From Siphonodentalium dalli (Eukaryota; Mollusca; Scaphopoda; Gadilida; Siphonodentaliidae), in contig CP136069.1 in NCBI GenBank assembly GCA_032622095.1, positions 160,693,043 to 160,757,042 of the forward strand: a stretch of DNA of 64,000 nucleotides, in the 5' to 3' direction. Of this stretch, positions 46,495-58,071 are shown one piece after another. The position numbers and the translations under genes are program-made. A model generated the notes under the pieces. That model had not been told where the DNA came from. It saw only the letters and a list, made by a program, of their open reading frames with translations, and ran no database searches. Every line of letters begins with the position of its first letter. Within the stretch, counting starts at the first letter, position 1.

Positions 46495-47130
46495 GAATTA
46501 TTAGTTTAAACATATTTTATTGTATCATTAATGTACAAATGGGATTGGGGCACAAGTTATACAACTTAGATAGCTCCTGTCCCCATACAGTTACAACATA
46601 TTATTTTGATAACAAGATGGTATATAATATGTTTAAATTGTTTATGTGTTACCAGATCCAGGTTCGATATGTGAATTCTTTTGGTTTGATTACTGATTGT
46701 TGACATTGGATAAATACGTTTCTTAGTTTAGTAGCTTTGTGGTACAAAATGATGGCGATTGCGTGTGGCGATAACCCAGAGGTGGTAAATTTGTTAATTG
46801 GTAAAGCGGTTTGTAGCGACTATATATTTTTGAACTTCTGCAAATATTAATTTGTTTTTGTTATTACTAATGTTTGGTGTACCTTTTAAGAGGTCAGTAG
46901 TATTGTGTACAGTGATGCCTTTTGTTATAAGCCTGTTGAAAAGCCGTACGCGTTGTGTCTGATATAGGGGGCATAAGAAAAAGTAATGGTGGGCGTCTTC
47001 GATTTCGTTTCCACTTTCGATTACGAATTATTGAGCAAGGCGTAGCTAGCCCGCCAATAATGTATACAGTCAAATGTACACTGGTATTTAGGAATCCTGC
47101 CAATACGCGCACGATTAGATAGCGAAATAT
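46495..47130 (-). pseudogene. LINE C-terminal fragment and 3'UTR, same family as 4885-6225
   Basis: A minus-strand frame gives 'EIEDAHHYFFLCPLYQTQR' and 'ITVHNTTDLLKGT', paralleling 'EDANHLFFSCPLYAEAR...IVSEKDLLFG' at 5.2 kb. Downstream (46530-46590) the 3'UTR repeats the G-rich/C-rich 'gcacaagtt' structure found at 4910-4975. Upstream frames are interrupted. Confidence 0.75.
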
Positions 47131-47537
47131 ACATAATCTGGGATAGCGATTAGTTAGCGATTGATATTATGTGGCAATAACACGTGACACGCGATGTTAG
47201 GATTGATACTAGGATTATTGACGAAATAACGGAGATGTTTGAAGAAGTGCTTCTAAAGAGGTTTACCTCTGACGAATAAGTTAAAGTAAAAAATTGACAC
47301 TATTGCAGTACACACTGTTCTCCCGAAACCCGCACATTATCAGCTTATACACAACTTTTTTAGGTAGATAATCTGCTTAGAATTGCATCGTTTTGAGTCG
47401 ATAGATTGCTGACAATGAGAGAATTTTCGTCACCTTATAGACTCATAATGAGGCGATTCTAAGCAGATTATATGCGGACAATGAGACAGTTAAGCCCACA
47501 CATGACTGTTCAGGTGTAAGCTCTTTAACATGTGTTT
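47131..47537. other. Intergenic, with an imperfect hairpin at 47362-47480
   Basis: 'gataatctgcttagaat' and 'attctaagcagattat' form an inverted pair around ~85 bp. Confidence 0.5.
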
Positions 47538-47870
47538 TCACTGTGGCCCGCGCCATAACTCGAAACAAAAACGGATATGATCCATTATCTGCGTATGTGC
47601 GCAAGGATATGTTGCGCAGTATCTTGTAGAAAACTCCAAATAATAAGGAATGCACAGTCTCCCATCTCGAAATCGGAAAAGTCTATTTTGAAGAGAACAG
47701 GAACTCATGTGATACACTGGTTGGAAATTCAGAGCATTGTCTGCCACGATCTCAACTTTGAACTTCGTTTTCGCGCACAAGTCACCCGAATTCTCATACA
47801 CAGACGGGGTCTTGTCTGCCATATATAACACGAAAACCATAGTCAGAAATGGTAACGCCCCTAAGATCAT
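47538..47870 (-). CDS. Signal-peptide frame, paralogue of 18262-18408
   Basis: The minus strand from Met at 47870 (or 47882) reads MILGALPFLTMVFVLYMADK, a signal peptide nearly identical in its first 13 residues to the frame at 18408. The frame continues about 100 codons with several Cys ('MSSCSLQNRLFRFRDGRLC'), faintly PAN-like, to a stop. Whether it is a whole small secreted protein, a first exon with an unseen donor, or a pseudogene cannot be decided. Confidence 0.4.
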   Translation of the reverse strand: MILGALPFLTMVFVLYMADKTPSVYENSGDLCAKTKFKVEIVADNALNFQPVYHMSSCSLQNRLFRFRDGRLCIPYYLEFSTRYCATYPCAHTQIMDHIRFCFELWRGPQ

Positions 47871-48420
47871 ATTATTAGCCATAAATATAAATTATAATAT
47901 AAAATATATTGGCTACATTAATGCACCGCCTCAGAATTCCGTTAAAACAACTAATCCTTCAAAGTATTACAAAAAACTCTCGGCTTATTACTGCAGGTTT
48001 TTCATTCACCAAACCAGAAAGCTTCTAAATGCGGATCAAAAATTGTGTTCCCGCCATAAAATCTTCAAGTGTGCATGGCCCAGCCATTGTTTATACCTAA
48101 ACATCGAACGCAATTAACGCGGTCATAATAGTTACACACTGCAACTATAAGACATCCAGCCAATACACACCCCGTGGAAACCCGAAATGTGTTGTCCTGC
48201 GAAATATCCCATCGCTATAGCTCAATTTGACACGGCCAGATTAGACTTCCTACAATATCCTAAAATAATAAAGCTTTTCAAATCATCGGCATAGTCAGTA
48301 GAACTTTCACGAACTTGGACATTCCAATTACAGCTTTTACCGACCTCGGGGTCGTAGTACAACTTTAATGCGTCCACGGATTTATAAAATTTGTAGAACA
48401 GTATACACCGGTGGCGTTAA
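47871..48420. repeat. Upstream segment paralogous to 18409-18810
   Basis: See the partner; shared 'ctcagaattccgttaaaa' and 'ccgacctcgg'-type sequence with a TATAAA word near 48383. Confidence 0.55.
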
Positions 48421-49236
48421 CAGTTGGCGAGCATGTGTAAATATGCGACGTTTAATTTTCTTACCCGTGGGACAGCTGGAAGCTGTTTTCCTTGAGCCGT
48501 AAGTTACCACACCCTAGTGTATACGAAGTAAGAATATCCCAGATGTATGCTGATGCAGAGGAATGAATGCAACGATAACAGAACGTTGGTATCTTGAAAT
48601 CAATTCGTGCGCATACTGAGAGCAAATGTAGGTTTTGAAAAATTGGAGAAGTATGGGTGCATTTCGGAACACATATGCGGAACACGCACTACCATAATTG
48701 TTGCGGGTTGTCGATAAACGAACATTGTCAGTTGTTCACGAAAAAGTCTACTGATATTATGATTTTTTAAATGAGATCCTGTTCTTCCTATTTCTCTTTC
48801 TGAATGATTTGTGCACATCATTTGTCGATATCGGTACAAATAACATTGAATTTCATTACGCTCAGACAAGAAGTTGTCAACAGCGCAGATCAGACGTAGT
48901 CTATGCATGATATTCACACTCGTGTCAGAATAGACATCACACACAGTGACGACATTACTGTTATTTTTACTGATATCGACAAATTATGTGCGCAAACAGT
49001 TTAGAAAGAGACACTCGTTGAGAATAGAGGAAATTGGCCGTAAATGAATTCGAAATAAACGCAAATGAGAGTGTCGTGACATGAACAGTTATAAGACAAG
49101 TGCGGAACGTTGTGTGGCACCTTTCATACTTTGCATTTGTCGCAGAACCACATTATACACAAGATACGTAATAAAAAAATAAAACTACTGACCAGCGTTA
49201 CACTTTAAAAATAACGTCGTCAACAACCATCTATAT
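48421..49236. other. No gene recognised
   Basis: Two overlapping minus-strand frames (48461-48685, 48600-48944) have no motif or splice support. Confidence 0.4.
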
Positions 49237-49365
49237 TGGAAAATCGGTAGCTGATAGGTAGCATACTGGTCTCTCGCGCTAATGGACCGGGGACATCGGT
49301 AGCTGAGAGGTAGCGTTCTGGTCTCTCGTGCTAGCGGACCTGGGATCTCAACCTGGTCAGGGTAT
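49237..49365 (+). repeat. tRNA-like SINE fragment with duplicated head
   Basis: 'tcggtagctga(t/g)aggtag' followed by 'ctggtctctcg(c/t)gcta' occurs twice (49240 and 49291). The second is followed by 'gggatctcaacc', a weak box-B-like word, while 'tagctgagagg' resembles a box A. Suggestive of a tRNA-derived SINE; not a functional tRNA. Confidence 0.35.
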
Positions 49366-49731
49366 TCTGAAAAAATCATAACTCGGTCAGATACCAAGTT
49401 TGTCAGGCTGAAAAGTCTCAATCAAGATAATTGAATAAAGATCCGAATGCAAAATTCCAACTTTCCCCATAACAACATTTGTTCAGGTATGTTGTCGCGG
49501 GTGCCATACGCTGTCCGATTGGGCTCGGGCATTAATGGATTACCCGCGTACACGCCTTGGTGTGCGTCTATAACCAGGATTGGTTCCTGCACTGAAATAT
49601 ATACAGATACAACATCAGTTCGGCCAGCAGATACCGTTTGAGTGCTGATTGTGCCGTTTGGTGACGCGCTGCACGTGATGTCGCTGTGGCCGTTGAAACA
49701 CATTTAGGACACTCAGTGTACCCAACGCTCA
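49366..49731. other. No supported gene
   Basis: A minus-strand frame at 49422-49703 lacks a recognised domain. Confidence 0.35.
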
Positions 49732-50540
49732 CAGAGACGTAGCGACAGGGGGGGGGGGGGTCGGGGGTATCTCACCCAACTTTGGTCAAAATGTTCAACA
49801 GTTGGAAATTTCATACCTGCCAAAACATTAGTTGGAAATTTTACACCAATAATAGGTTGAAAATGTTCTTGAAGTTTGATTTTCAAACAATTTATTAGGG
49901 GAATTAATTGTTTTTAGACCAATATTTGCATATTTTCCTATTTTTTGTCAAAATATTTTGGACTGAAATGGTCATCAGTTGGAAATTTTCCAACCTTAGG
50001 GGGGGGGGGGGGGTCGACAGGTTGGAAATTTCCAACACTTATAAAGCTTGTGTCCTGGTCTATCCCCGTGGCCAGTTAAAACTGCTAGTTAATTTAAAAT
50101 AACAATATTGTCATACATTTGGTCAACATTGTCATTGGAATTCTCATCAGTTGGAAATTTTCCAACATAAGTTGGGGTGTCAGGTTTTAAATTTCCAACT
50201 CTAGAAAGGTTTGAGGCTAGTCTAGATGCTAGGATTTTGAGAGTTTCTTGTTCAGATTCAAAATTTTCCCACACCGGGCCGAACCATGGTCGCCCCGGTG
50301 TGTCATTGCCCCCCCCCCCCGTAGCCAATACAAAACTGCTAATTTTAACAAAACAATATTTTACTACATTTAAACAAACTTGTGGACTGAAATGGTCATC
50401 AGTTGGAAAAATTTCGAACCTGAGGGGGGGGGGGGGGGGTATGAGGTTTGAAATTTCCAACACTTTCCAGATGCTAGGATTTGCGATTTTCTTGTAAAGT
50501 TTTCAAAATTTTCTCACACCGGGCCGAACAACCATGTTCA
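49732..50540. repeat. 'gttggaaattttccaac' repeat cluster with poly-G runs
   Basis: G- or C-runs of about 12-15 occur near 49750, 50000, 50309 and 50424, each beside 'gttggaaattt' and its complement, forming short palindromes. 'ctgaaatggtcatcagttgg' recurs at 49960, and 50388. The first part is homologous to the palindrome spacer (12590-12875) and to 54361-54481. G-runs could form quadruplexes and are also assembly-prone. Confidence 0.85.
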
Positions 50541-50929
50541 GTCCGGTGTGTTCTGCTCTCTTGCCCGTAGCCGTGTGCATTTATCTGGAGTTAGACCACT
50601 AGATGTTAGGATTTATGCAATTTTTCAGGTTAAGATATCTGAATGTTCTCATCATACCGGGAATATAGAACCATGGTTTATGAATATATAGCATATTATA
50701 TGCATAATCAGTGAGGTGCAAGGGGGGAGGGTGCAAATGGAATTATGCAAAAGTTGTGTTTTGGTGTGATTCTGATTCAAGGGGGAGGGTGCAGTTGGGA
50801 TTTCCCAAGGTGGATCCCCCCATCGGAGACCCTCTAGCCACGACCTGAACGCCCACCGCCCTATACCATCTCATCGTGCTCTATAACATCCAATTATTTG
50901 TACTGAATAAATTGAAACCATTATTTCAG
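50541..50929. other. Intron end before lectin exon 2
   Basis: Includes two 'aagggggagggtgca' words; ends in the acceptor TTATTTCAG at 50921-50929. Confidence 0.5.
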
Positions 50930-51061
50930 GCACCAGAGTACAGGTACTGAACCAACAACAGACTTGGAATGATTCACAAGCTCATTGTATATCACTGGGT
51001 GGCCACCTTCTCAGACTAAGTGACAAGTGCATGCATGACACAATCAAACAACAATTGAATG
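50930..51061 (+). CDS. PAN/C-type lectin gene, exon 2 (first half of the CTLD)
   Basis: Bounded by acceptor TTATTTCAG and donor GGTGAGTAC, both in phase 1, 132 nt. It encodes 'TWNDSQAHCISLGGHLLRLS', the first conserved Cys and helix of the C-type lectin fold. It joins in frame to exon 1 (33190-33436) and exon 3 (52717-52937). Confidence 0.85.
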
Positions 51062-52716
51062 GTGAGTACATTAGAAAGATCTCGACAAGGAGTACATTTC
51101 TTTGTTATTACTTGTTCCTCAATAATATACTTCACATTTGGGGGTGGTCCCAGCTCGAGATTGCATGATTTTTTAGCCTTTTATGAGCCGGTATAGCAAT
51201 AAACATTGAATTAATTACCCGAGAGACATTCCATTATTGTTTTGGTTGATTCATTGCGAAGTCACATATAACAGTGAAACAAGCAAACTAAAATGGCTCA
51301 CAAAGTCACTTAAGTGGTGAATTTTCGAGTTGGGACCTTCACTTACAGTGAAATACATTATGAAGGGACAGGTAATATCTAAGAAATATATTACCTGTAC
51401 TTTTTTCACTGTTATAAACTTCCCTATTATACCATCAAAATGTTACTAGTGGAATATGATATCTACGGGCGTATGCCGTAGTAGACTTTCACTGATATAG
51501 ACATATACTATATGTTGAACAGCAACAACTTCGATAGCCTGAATGGAAAATCACCCATTTGTTTTTTTAACACGTATTACAGTCAGTATCAGCAAAACAC
51601 AAATCGCGACAGGACGCTGCCGATGTCAGACCGATATAGTTAGGTGGATTTTAATAGGAAACGTATGCATTGAAGTCATGCCTCGGCGAAAGCCCCATAC
51701 GTATATAGCGATGGTAATACGAAGGATATCGGAATGTTTAGTGGTGGTAATACGAATGATATCGGAATGTTCAGTCATGTTAGTACGAAGGATATCGGAA
51801 TGTTTAGTGGTGGTAATACGAATGATATCGGAATGTTCAGTAATGTTAGTACGAAGGCTATCGGAATATTCAGTGGTGGTAATATGGATATCGGAATTTT
51901 TAGCGATGACGATAATACGATAATACGAGTGACGAGGGATATCGGAATGTTCAGTGATGTTAATATGAAGGATATCGGAATGTTTAGTGATGTTAATACG
52001 AAGACAGGATATCGGAATGTTGTGATGTTAATACGGAGGATATCGGAACGTTCAGTAATGGTAATACGCAGGATATCGGAATGTTCAGTGATGTTAATAC
52101 GAATGGTATCGGAATGTTCAGTGATGGTAATACGAATGGTATCGGAATGTTTAGTGATGGTAATACGAAGGATATCGGAATGTTTCAGACTATTTAACTG
52201 ACTGGATTCACTCAGAATTTAATTTATATGAGACGGTATCTCAGTATGCAGCTGTTGAGGCTATTGTAATGTATGTAGTCTGGGAGGAATTATGTTGATT
52301 CTTCATAAAATAGTTCTAAATTTGGAAGTCTTAATGTAATCGTCTTTGACATTAAGAGGCACCTCACAAGACAAGGAGACAGGTAGGGCCCATTTTTCTA
52401 TGAGTAATACCGCTGGTTCAATTGGAGCAATTAATTGGCATTCTATACTACGTGAACGTCGGCAACAACTGTTATTTTTGTGTTTTATGAACATAATAGT
52501 ACATTTGAAAAACAGAATTTCACCTCAATGTAGACATACATACTTAGTGAATGGACATTGGCGTTGCCAGAGGATATTGTTAACATCGTAGAAGCCAGAT
52601 CTTGATAAAATATTGATACTCTGTAAATATATCTGGCCCATCTATCGTGTATGTGGAACTGCTGTTTCTGCACGGCGGACCGTTTTCACTACTCATCACA
52701 TTTTAATATTTTCCAG
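51062..52716. other. Second intron of the lectin gene
   Basis: GT...AG bounded; holds the 33-bp minisatellite at 51715-52187 and no other gene. Confidence 0.7.
51715..52187 (+). repeat. 33-bp minisatellite with coding-like period
   Basis: About 14 units of 'aatacgaaggatatcggaat' plus 'gttcagtgatgtt'. Because the unit is 11 codons, an open frame of (NDIGMFSxxNT)n results on the plus strand. Some units lack bases near 51890 and 52010. It lies in an intron between lectin exons, so translation is unlikely. Confidence 0.93.
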
Positions 52717-52937
52717 GTAGCCAAGTCGACGTCTCGTACTGGGTAGATTTGTCTGAGACACAAGAAGGGGATTGGATCTTCAGCGACGGATCAAGCCCGA
52801 CCTACCTGCCTTGGTATCCGCTCGAGCCAAATGGAGTCACTTCACAAAACTGTGGGAGGATTCGGCAATCTTTCGCTTGGAATATGGCCGACTGGTCGTG
52901 CACCGGCCTGTTTGGAGCCATCTGCCAATTTGACTAA
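52717..52937 (+). CDS. PAN/C-type lectin gene, exon 3 (ligand-binding half of the CTLD, stop)
   Basis: Acceptor TTTTCCAG at 52709-52716 and phase-1 join. Encodes 'SYWVDLSETQEGDWIFSDGS' (WIGL-like strand), 'YLPWYPLEPNG' with an EPN triplet associated with mannose/GlcNAc-type calcium-dependent binding, 'QNCGRI', 'WNMADWSC' and 'GAICQFD' then TAA. All four core CTLD cysteines are present across exons 2 and 3. The WND calcium motif is altered to WNMAD, so sugar binding is uncertain. Function inferred: secreted lectin, possibly immune recognition. Confidence 0.9.
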
Positions 52938-53274
52938 ACAGTTTAGGCAGCGATAGTATCCCAGGGAGATCTAAATGGCCATGCTTCATGTATGTGCAAT
53001 TAACTGTGTGTTATCACAACAGACTGTTGGAATACAATATCATAGTGCATTTGGAAAGAGTCAAGAGTGTGAGACAAATGGGGCACGGCGGAGCTTTGTT
53101 GGGGTTACTCCTGAAGCATAAGCAGCCATGACGAACTGTGACGAACTATATTGTTCCATTTGTCAATATGACTAGGACAGCATAGTAAGATTCTAGATCT
53201 CGAGTTTACACCCATGATTTGAACAACATGAAATCTGCAGAATGATATAAACAAAGAAGTGAATAAATACTTAC
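52938..53274. other. Lectin gene 3'UTR and flank
   Basis: No canonical AATAAA is obvious near the stop; 'aatacaatatc' near 53031 is the nearest AT-rich candidate. Confidence 0.35.
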
Positions 53275-53485
53275 TGTTGATGATGTCCCACAAGCTCCAT
53301 TCAGGGTTTATCTCCCTCGATGAATCGATAAAACCGCGGTGAATCGATAAGTCCGCGGTGAATCGATAAGACCGCTGTGGTCGAGAGTTATACACACGAC
53401 TATACTGATATAATATCGTACTAAATTTAGCACACCAAACAAGCGTGCAAAAAGCAACGAATAGAGGCAACCATCTCGAGAACAT
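53275..53485 (-). CDS. Possible first exon of a minus-strand secreted-protein gene
   Basis: ATG at 53485 opens MFSRWLPLFVAFCTLVWCAK, a clear signal peptide, followed by ~50 residues and a good donor (ATCATCAACA|GTAAGT) in phase 1. The mature part has no recognised domain; its 'RFTADLSIHRGFIDSS' comes from a short local repeat ('gcggtgaatcgataa'). Its intron would overlap the lectin gene on the opposite strand, and no downstream exon was found. Confidence 0.4.
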
Positions 53486-54360
53486 ATGTACAGAAAAAAA
53501 GCCCGTCGAAATGAAACTAAAGCATAACTTTGAAAACAATTTGACCAGGAAATACGTCAACTTGTGAATTGGAAACATTCGGTTGAATTCCCATTGTGGT
53601 ACAGTTTCGAGTTTTCCTGCCTTAAAAAAAAATCTATATACTACGCATTTCGGTTTATTGAACTAGATATCAGCACATTCTTGCGACGATTATGTTTCTC
53701 TTAAACTGTATCACTAAATGAATAATTATATTTGTTCTCAGTAAAACGAGTTGTATTTGATTTATCTTAATATCTTATGAAGGGCATTTGAACAGTCCAG
53801 TAGTTGGTGTTGGTAGGATTCGGTTATGTAGTATGCATGCTTCAAGTTCGAATTGTTCGGTGAAATATAATAAATAGTGTCTAAAGTGCGAGTGCCGACT
53901 TTGGTGTTATATCACAATTGAATCATTCTCACTCTAGCGTTGCTAAAACATGGATCTATTTCTATACTGTTACAATTTTATAATTACTACACTGTGTGTT
54001 TTGATGTAGTTCCTGTTCAACTGTACGATATACACTTTGTTGCCATGTATCGGCAAACGAAAGAAACGGTCATTCGTCCCGATTCGTCTAATTTCTCAAA
54101 TCGAATATGATAATGTTAGCAATTATGAGAGGGCCTGCGATCGGTGACGTGACAGTATGGGTAGGGGTTTATCCCCCAACTTCATCCCAATTTACCTAGA
54201 GTAGGTGAATTATTTGCATATCTATCAACATATTCGAGTCTGGAATAGTAACTGCTTGTTATTTAGTATAATAGTAGCAATGTAGTTGCTCAAGTTGACT
54301 AGCACAAATTGTAATTCGTCCAAATAATTAACATAGAGTGGGATAATTATAATTCGTTTT
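53486..54360. other. No gene recognised
   Basis: AT-rich intergenic sequence. Confidence 0.45.
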
Positions 54361-54481
54361 GAAATCAAATTTCACTTTAACACAGGTTGGAAAGGCATAC
54401 TACCAGCACAGTTTCAACCTATATTTCTGATATAAAATTTCAAAAATAAATTCCAATCACCAACCCCCTGTCGCCACGTTC
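54361..54481 (-). repeat. Short copy of the 'gttggaaattt'/CGACAGGGGG repeat
   Basis: Minus strand begins 'cgtggcgacagggggttgg' and contains 'taggttgaaac' and 'ttccaacctgtg', matching 49732-50100 and the palindrome spacer. Confidence 0.65.
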
Positions 54482-57400
54482 ATGGAGTGCGAATGGAATT
54501 TTCGGACATGTATATTTCGTATATGGTTTACTGGGTGCAGTTGTAATGTCCGAGGCAGTGACCTCCATAATGTCCCTGAATGTCAACCCATCCTACACTT
54601 TTTTACCTTAAAACATTTTGAAGAAGTCTATCACACACGAAATGCCGAACAACGCGTGAAAATCAGATGGAGAGACCTGTCAGACTTATTTGAACTCACG
54701 ATTAGCAGCACTTGCTTCTCAGTGACTGCACTCCTCTAACTGAATTCATTTGTCGATCAACTGATCATGTACGACCACAAACGCCCCATTAGACTCTGTC
54801 TACTGGACCGTCAACTGAGGTTAAACCCCGGTTAAACTTGAAGGTTTAAACAGAAGATGACGAATCCGACCACAGAGTTTCTTGGCACTGGGATCTCATC
54901 ACTGGGACTTAACGAATCAGAACATTAGCACTACAGTTTCCATATGATGATATGTTATGTAACTAGCCTTAGGGCACAATCCCATTGTTACAATCGTTCC
55001 CTTATTTTTGGTAAAGTCCACCAATTCCCAAGGCTGGCGAAGGAATAGTTCAATGATTATCCCATAGTTAGGCACCCGCGACTCATAACAGACAAATCGC
55101 ACGGGCACTTCAAAGTGGGACCTGTCCGTGTTGTTTCGGACATATCTATTCACATTCAACGGCGATCAGTTCATGTTAATCACGTTTTTGGGCGTGGCTA
55201 ACCGGCTATTGTGTCCAATCGCGGACAGCGCACGGCACATTTCCAGTTTATTGCATTATGTGGGATCAATTGTGCTCTAAATCGGTCAGAGCACGCGAGA
55301 AATTCTTTACCAGAATAAATCTCGTCTTCGACTCGATTGATTCTGGTAAAGAACAATTCTTGTGCTCTAACCATTACTAGCAGTCGCTAAATTATGGTCG
55401 GGCCACAGATCGAATCGGCGACCTGTTTATATAGCCACTGCATATATCAGCCTCTCTGTACCCCATGACAGAAACAGTCATGAACATTACCAGATTCGAT
55501 CACTGGACAATAATCAAGATGGAATTCAAAGAAGCACGAGGCCACAGTGTGTGTCTGTGTGTGTCTGCGTTTATCTGTCACGATTGTGGCACGTTTAAAA
55601 TAACCACAATCACATTGTGTAAGTCTGTACTCGAGGATGTGCCATTCTTCGGATTATATGCTACTACTTTCTTCGGAGTTTCCAATATTTTCGCCTATTT
55701 AGTCTGCGGTACCTTTATACAAACGACATTTTCACACACTAAATTGGCATATATGCTAGTAGATCCCAATATCTAGAGTGATCGCTAAATGTATATATCC
55801 AATACAATTGGCATTTGGAATAATGCTGCAACGATACTCATCACTTAGTTAGCAAATTCATGCCACCAAACGATACAATTTGATCTTGTGAAGCCCCTTT
55901 AAATTCATGCTGCACAATGTGAGTACATTCAGTGTGAAAACATCAGTCTTGTGTGAAGAAGTCCGTTGGAACATGTAGAAATACATTTTGGTTCAGATAA
56001 TCGATGTCATACGACGAACTCGACTGTACTACTTTGGTCGATCTCATAGAAAGATATGTGATCTTAGCACCAAATAACTGCAACCATTACTCGATTCTGA
56101 AATTGTTTTTATCATTATTATGATTCAAATCACCAGATAACGCACTATATAAGGCACATATTGCACATAATGTCGGTGAGCCTTAGTATGGATATGTAGA
56201 AAAACCTCCCCGGCTACAGTGCCTAGCTGAATTGGTCACTGCTGCATGTTTCCATTTATTAGCGTGGCCAGGATATCAGAAATGGGTATTTTGGTACACC
56301 AGTTCTGTTAAATATGGTAGCGTGACGGGATATGTAGATCTCACGACAATGTATCTTTCCACAGGTGTCAATCAAATAATAATGAGCAGATATTTTGGAC
56401 AAACCAGCAACTGAGCCGATCGCTTGCTGCAACGAACATTCTGATGCCATCTTTCTTCACCCTAATTTTGATATCCGTGCATTGAGTGTTAAATTGCCTA
56501 TATTAAAACAACACTTTTTGTTTTTTGTCAAACCGATAATGTACTAGAATTTATATTGACCCATTGTAACATTATCTCATCACAGCTGGTTAGCCGTGAG
56601 TATGTTAAATATAATTTAGTTTCTAATTCCAAAAACAATTATCTCTCCTTATTAAATTCTTCAAAAGGAGATTGCATTTCAGTTGTAAATCGATTGATCA
56701 CCCTTGACTCATTGTTCTACAATACTTCCATGGTAATATTCTAACTGGGGACAATGACTGATGAAATTATGCAGATACAGTTTGTCGTGGCGTGTGGCAT
56801 TCTTAATCACCGGACATCTGGACATTGTCCTTTCTCTCACAAATGGTCAATCAAAATGAACCACGTTAAGAAAATGGATTCATTTACGCTTGTCCCCATT
56901 ATAGAAAGAGATTCTCTTCCACGCACGCTTAGAGAGAAGTTGTAATGTATTTAGTTCCGTGACTGCTCGTTTACATGTATACTTGTATGTAATAAATTTC
57001 ATCATGTCTAAGAGTTCCTACTTAGTGAAAAGGAAACCTGGGAGTGCTACACCGTGTTGAAACGTTATCCATGGTTATAACAATGTTATAACAATGTTTT
57101 TCACTTTGCATAACATAGCAATAAATGGTAATTATACCTGATATATCGCCAAAATTATCTGATGAACGTATGTAGTCGAACCCGTTGATTCCAAAAATGC
57201 AATAAAAAGTTTCACGCCAAAATGGCAGGAATTACCTTTTAGAAGTCCACGGACGACATGGGAGCATCTCACTTTGCCGACAGCGATTGTTACCATGGGT
57301 ACTTGCACGAGGTGTGAATAATCCCTTAGTTCAGCCCCCTGCCGCTTATAGACTTTTCCTCGTTTGGAGTTTTGGGGTTTTAATGATTCAATGTTGATGT

Positions 57401-58071
57401 TCGGAAAGCATCAGTGTCTACTTCATAAATCTGTTATTTGCACTTATATATACAAGGAGATAGCAAACGTCAACAAATATATGGCAATAGTTTAACATAA
57501 GAATGTGCAAATCTCAATGGCGAACTAGATCAGCAATAAAATCTAAATGTTCCAAAATGCCAATCTGGCTCTCGCTGAATTCCCTCTTGAAATGAATGTC
57601 CAATAGACACGTTCACCGCCCGATATTTTAGATTAAAGTGAATAGCATGTTGTGTTATTTGGAAAGACACGTGTAATTTGCTATCAATATATGCTGACTA
57701 ATGTCGATGCCTTAGATGGAGAGTATCAACACGGTAGTTGCCACTACCAAATGGTATGTCTAATGCTTATTGTAATTTAATTCTAATTTGAAATTAGTCA
57801 AGCTTGGATGCAACACTAGTTATAGTGGAACACAGCCTATAGTACATACAATGTATAATCATGCATGTATCGTTTGTAGTTGAGTATATACATGAATAAA
57901 CAAGAGACGTCCAACTATTTGCATGGAACCGAAGAATGTAAATGTTACTCGAGCAACATGACAGTCGATGAAAGTATATTTAACGACTCAGAAAGGTAGT
58001 TTTACAGCAACAACACCTTATCACCTTTAACAGGGAGTTGTTGGGAATATTGTCACATAATCAAATGGACA
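54482..58071. other. No gene recognised; hairpin at 55301-55358
   Basis: About 3.6 kb with chance frames only. 'aattctttaccagaat' and 'gattctggtaaagaa' at 55301-55358 form a stem, flanked by direct 'tgtgctctaa' words, perhaps a small MITE. Confidence 0.4.

Noticed and set aside
49237-49365. tRNA gene
   Set aside because: Box B is poor, there is no acceptor stem and the head is duplicated; a SINE fragment at best.
51715-52187. Regular repeats considered as a CRISPR array
   Set aside because: Units are contiguous and 33 bp long without unique spacers, in animal DNA; it is a minisatellite.
55465-55776. 103-codon frame with hydrophobic stretches
   Set aside because: No domain, no splice or promoter support; chance length for an AT-rich 64-kb window.
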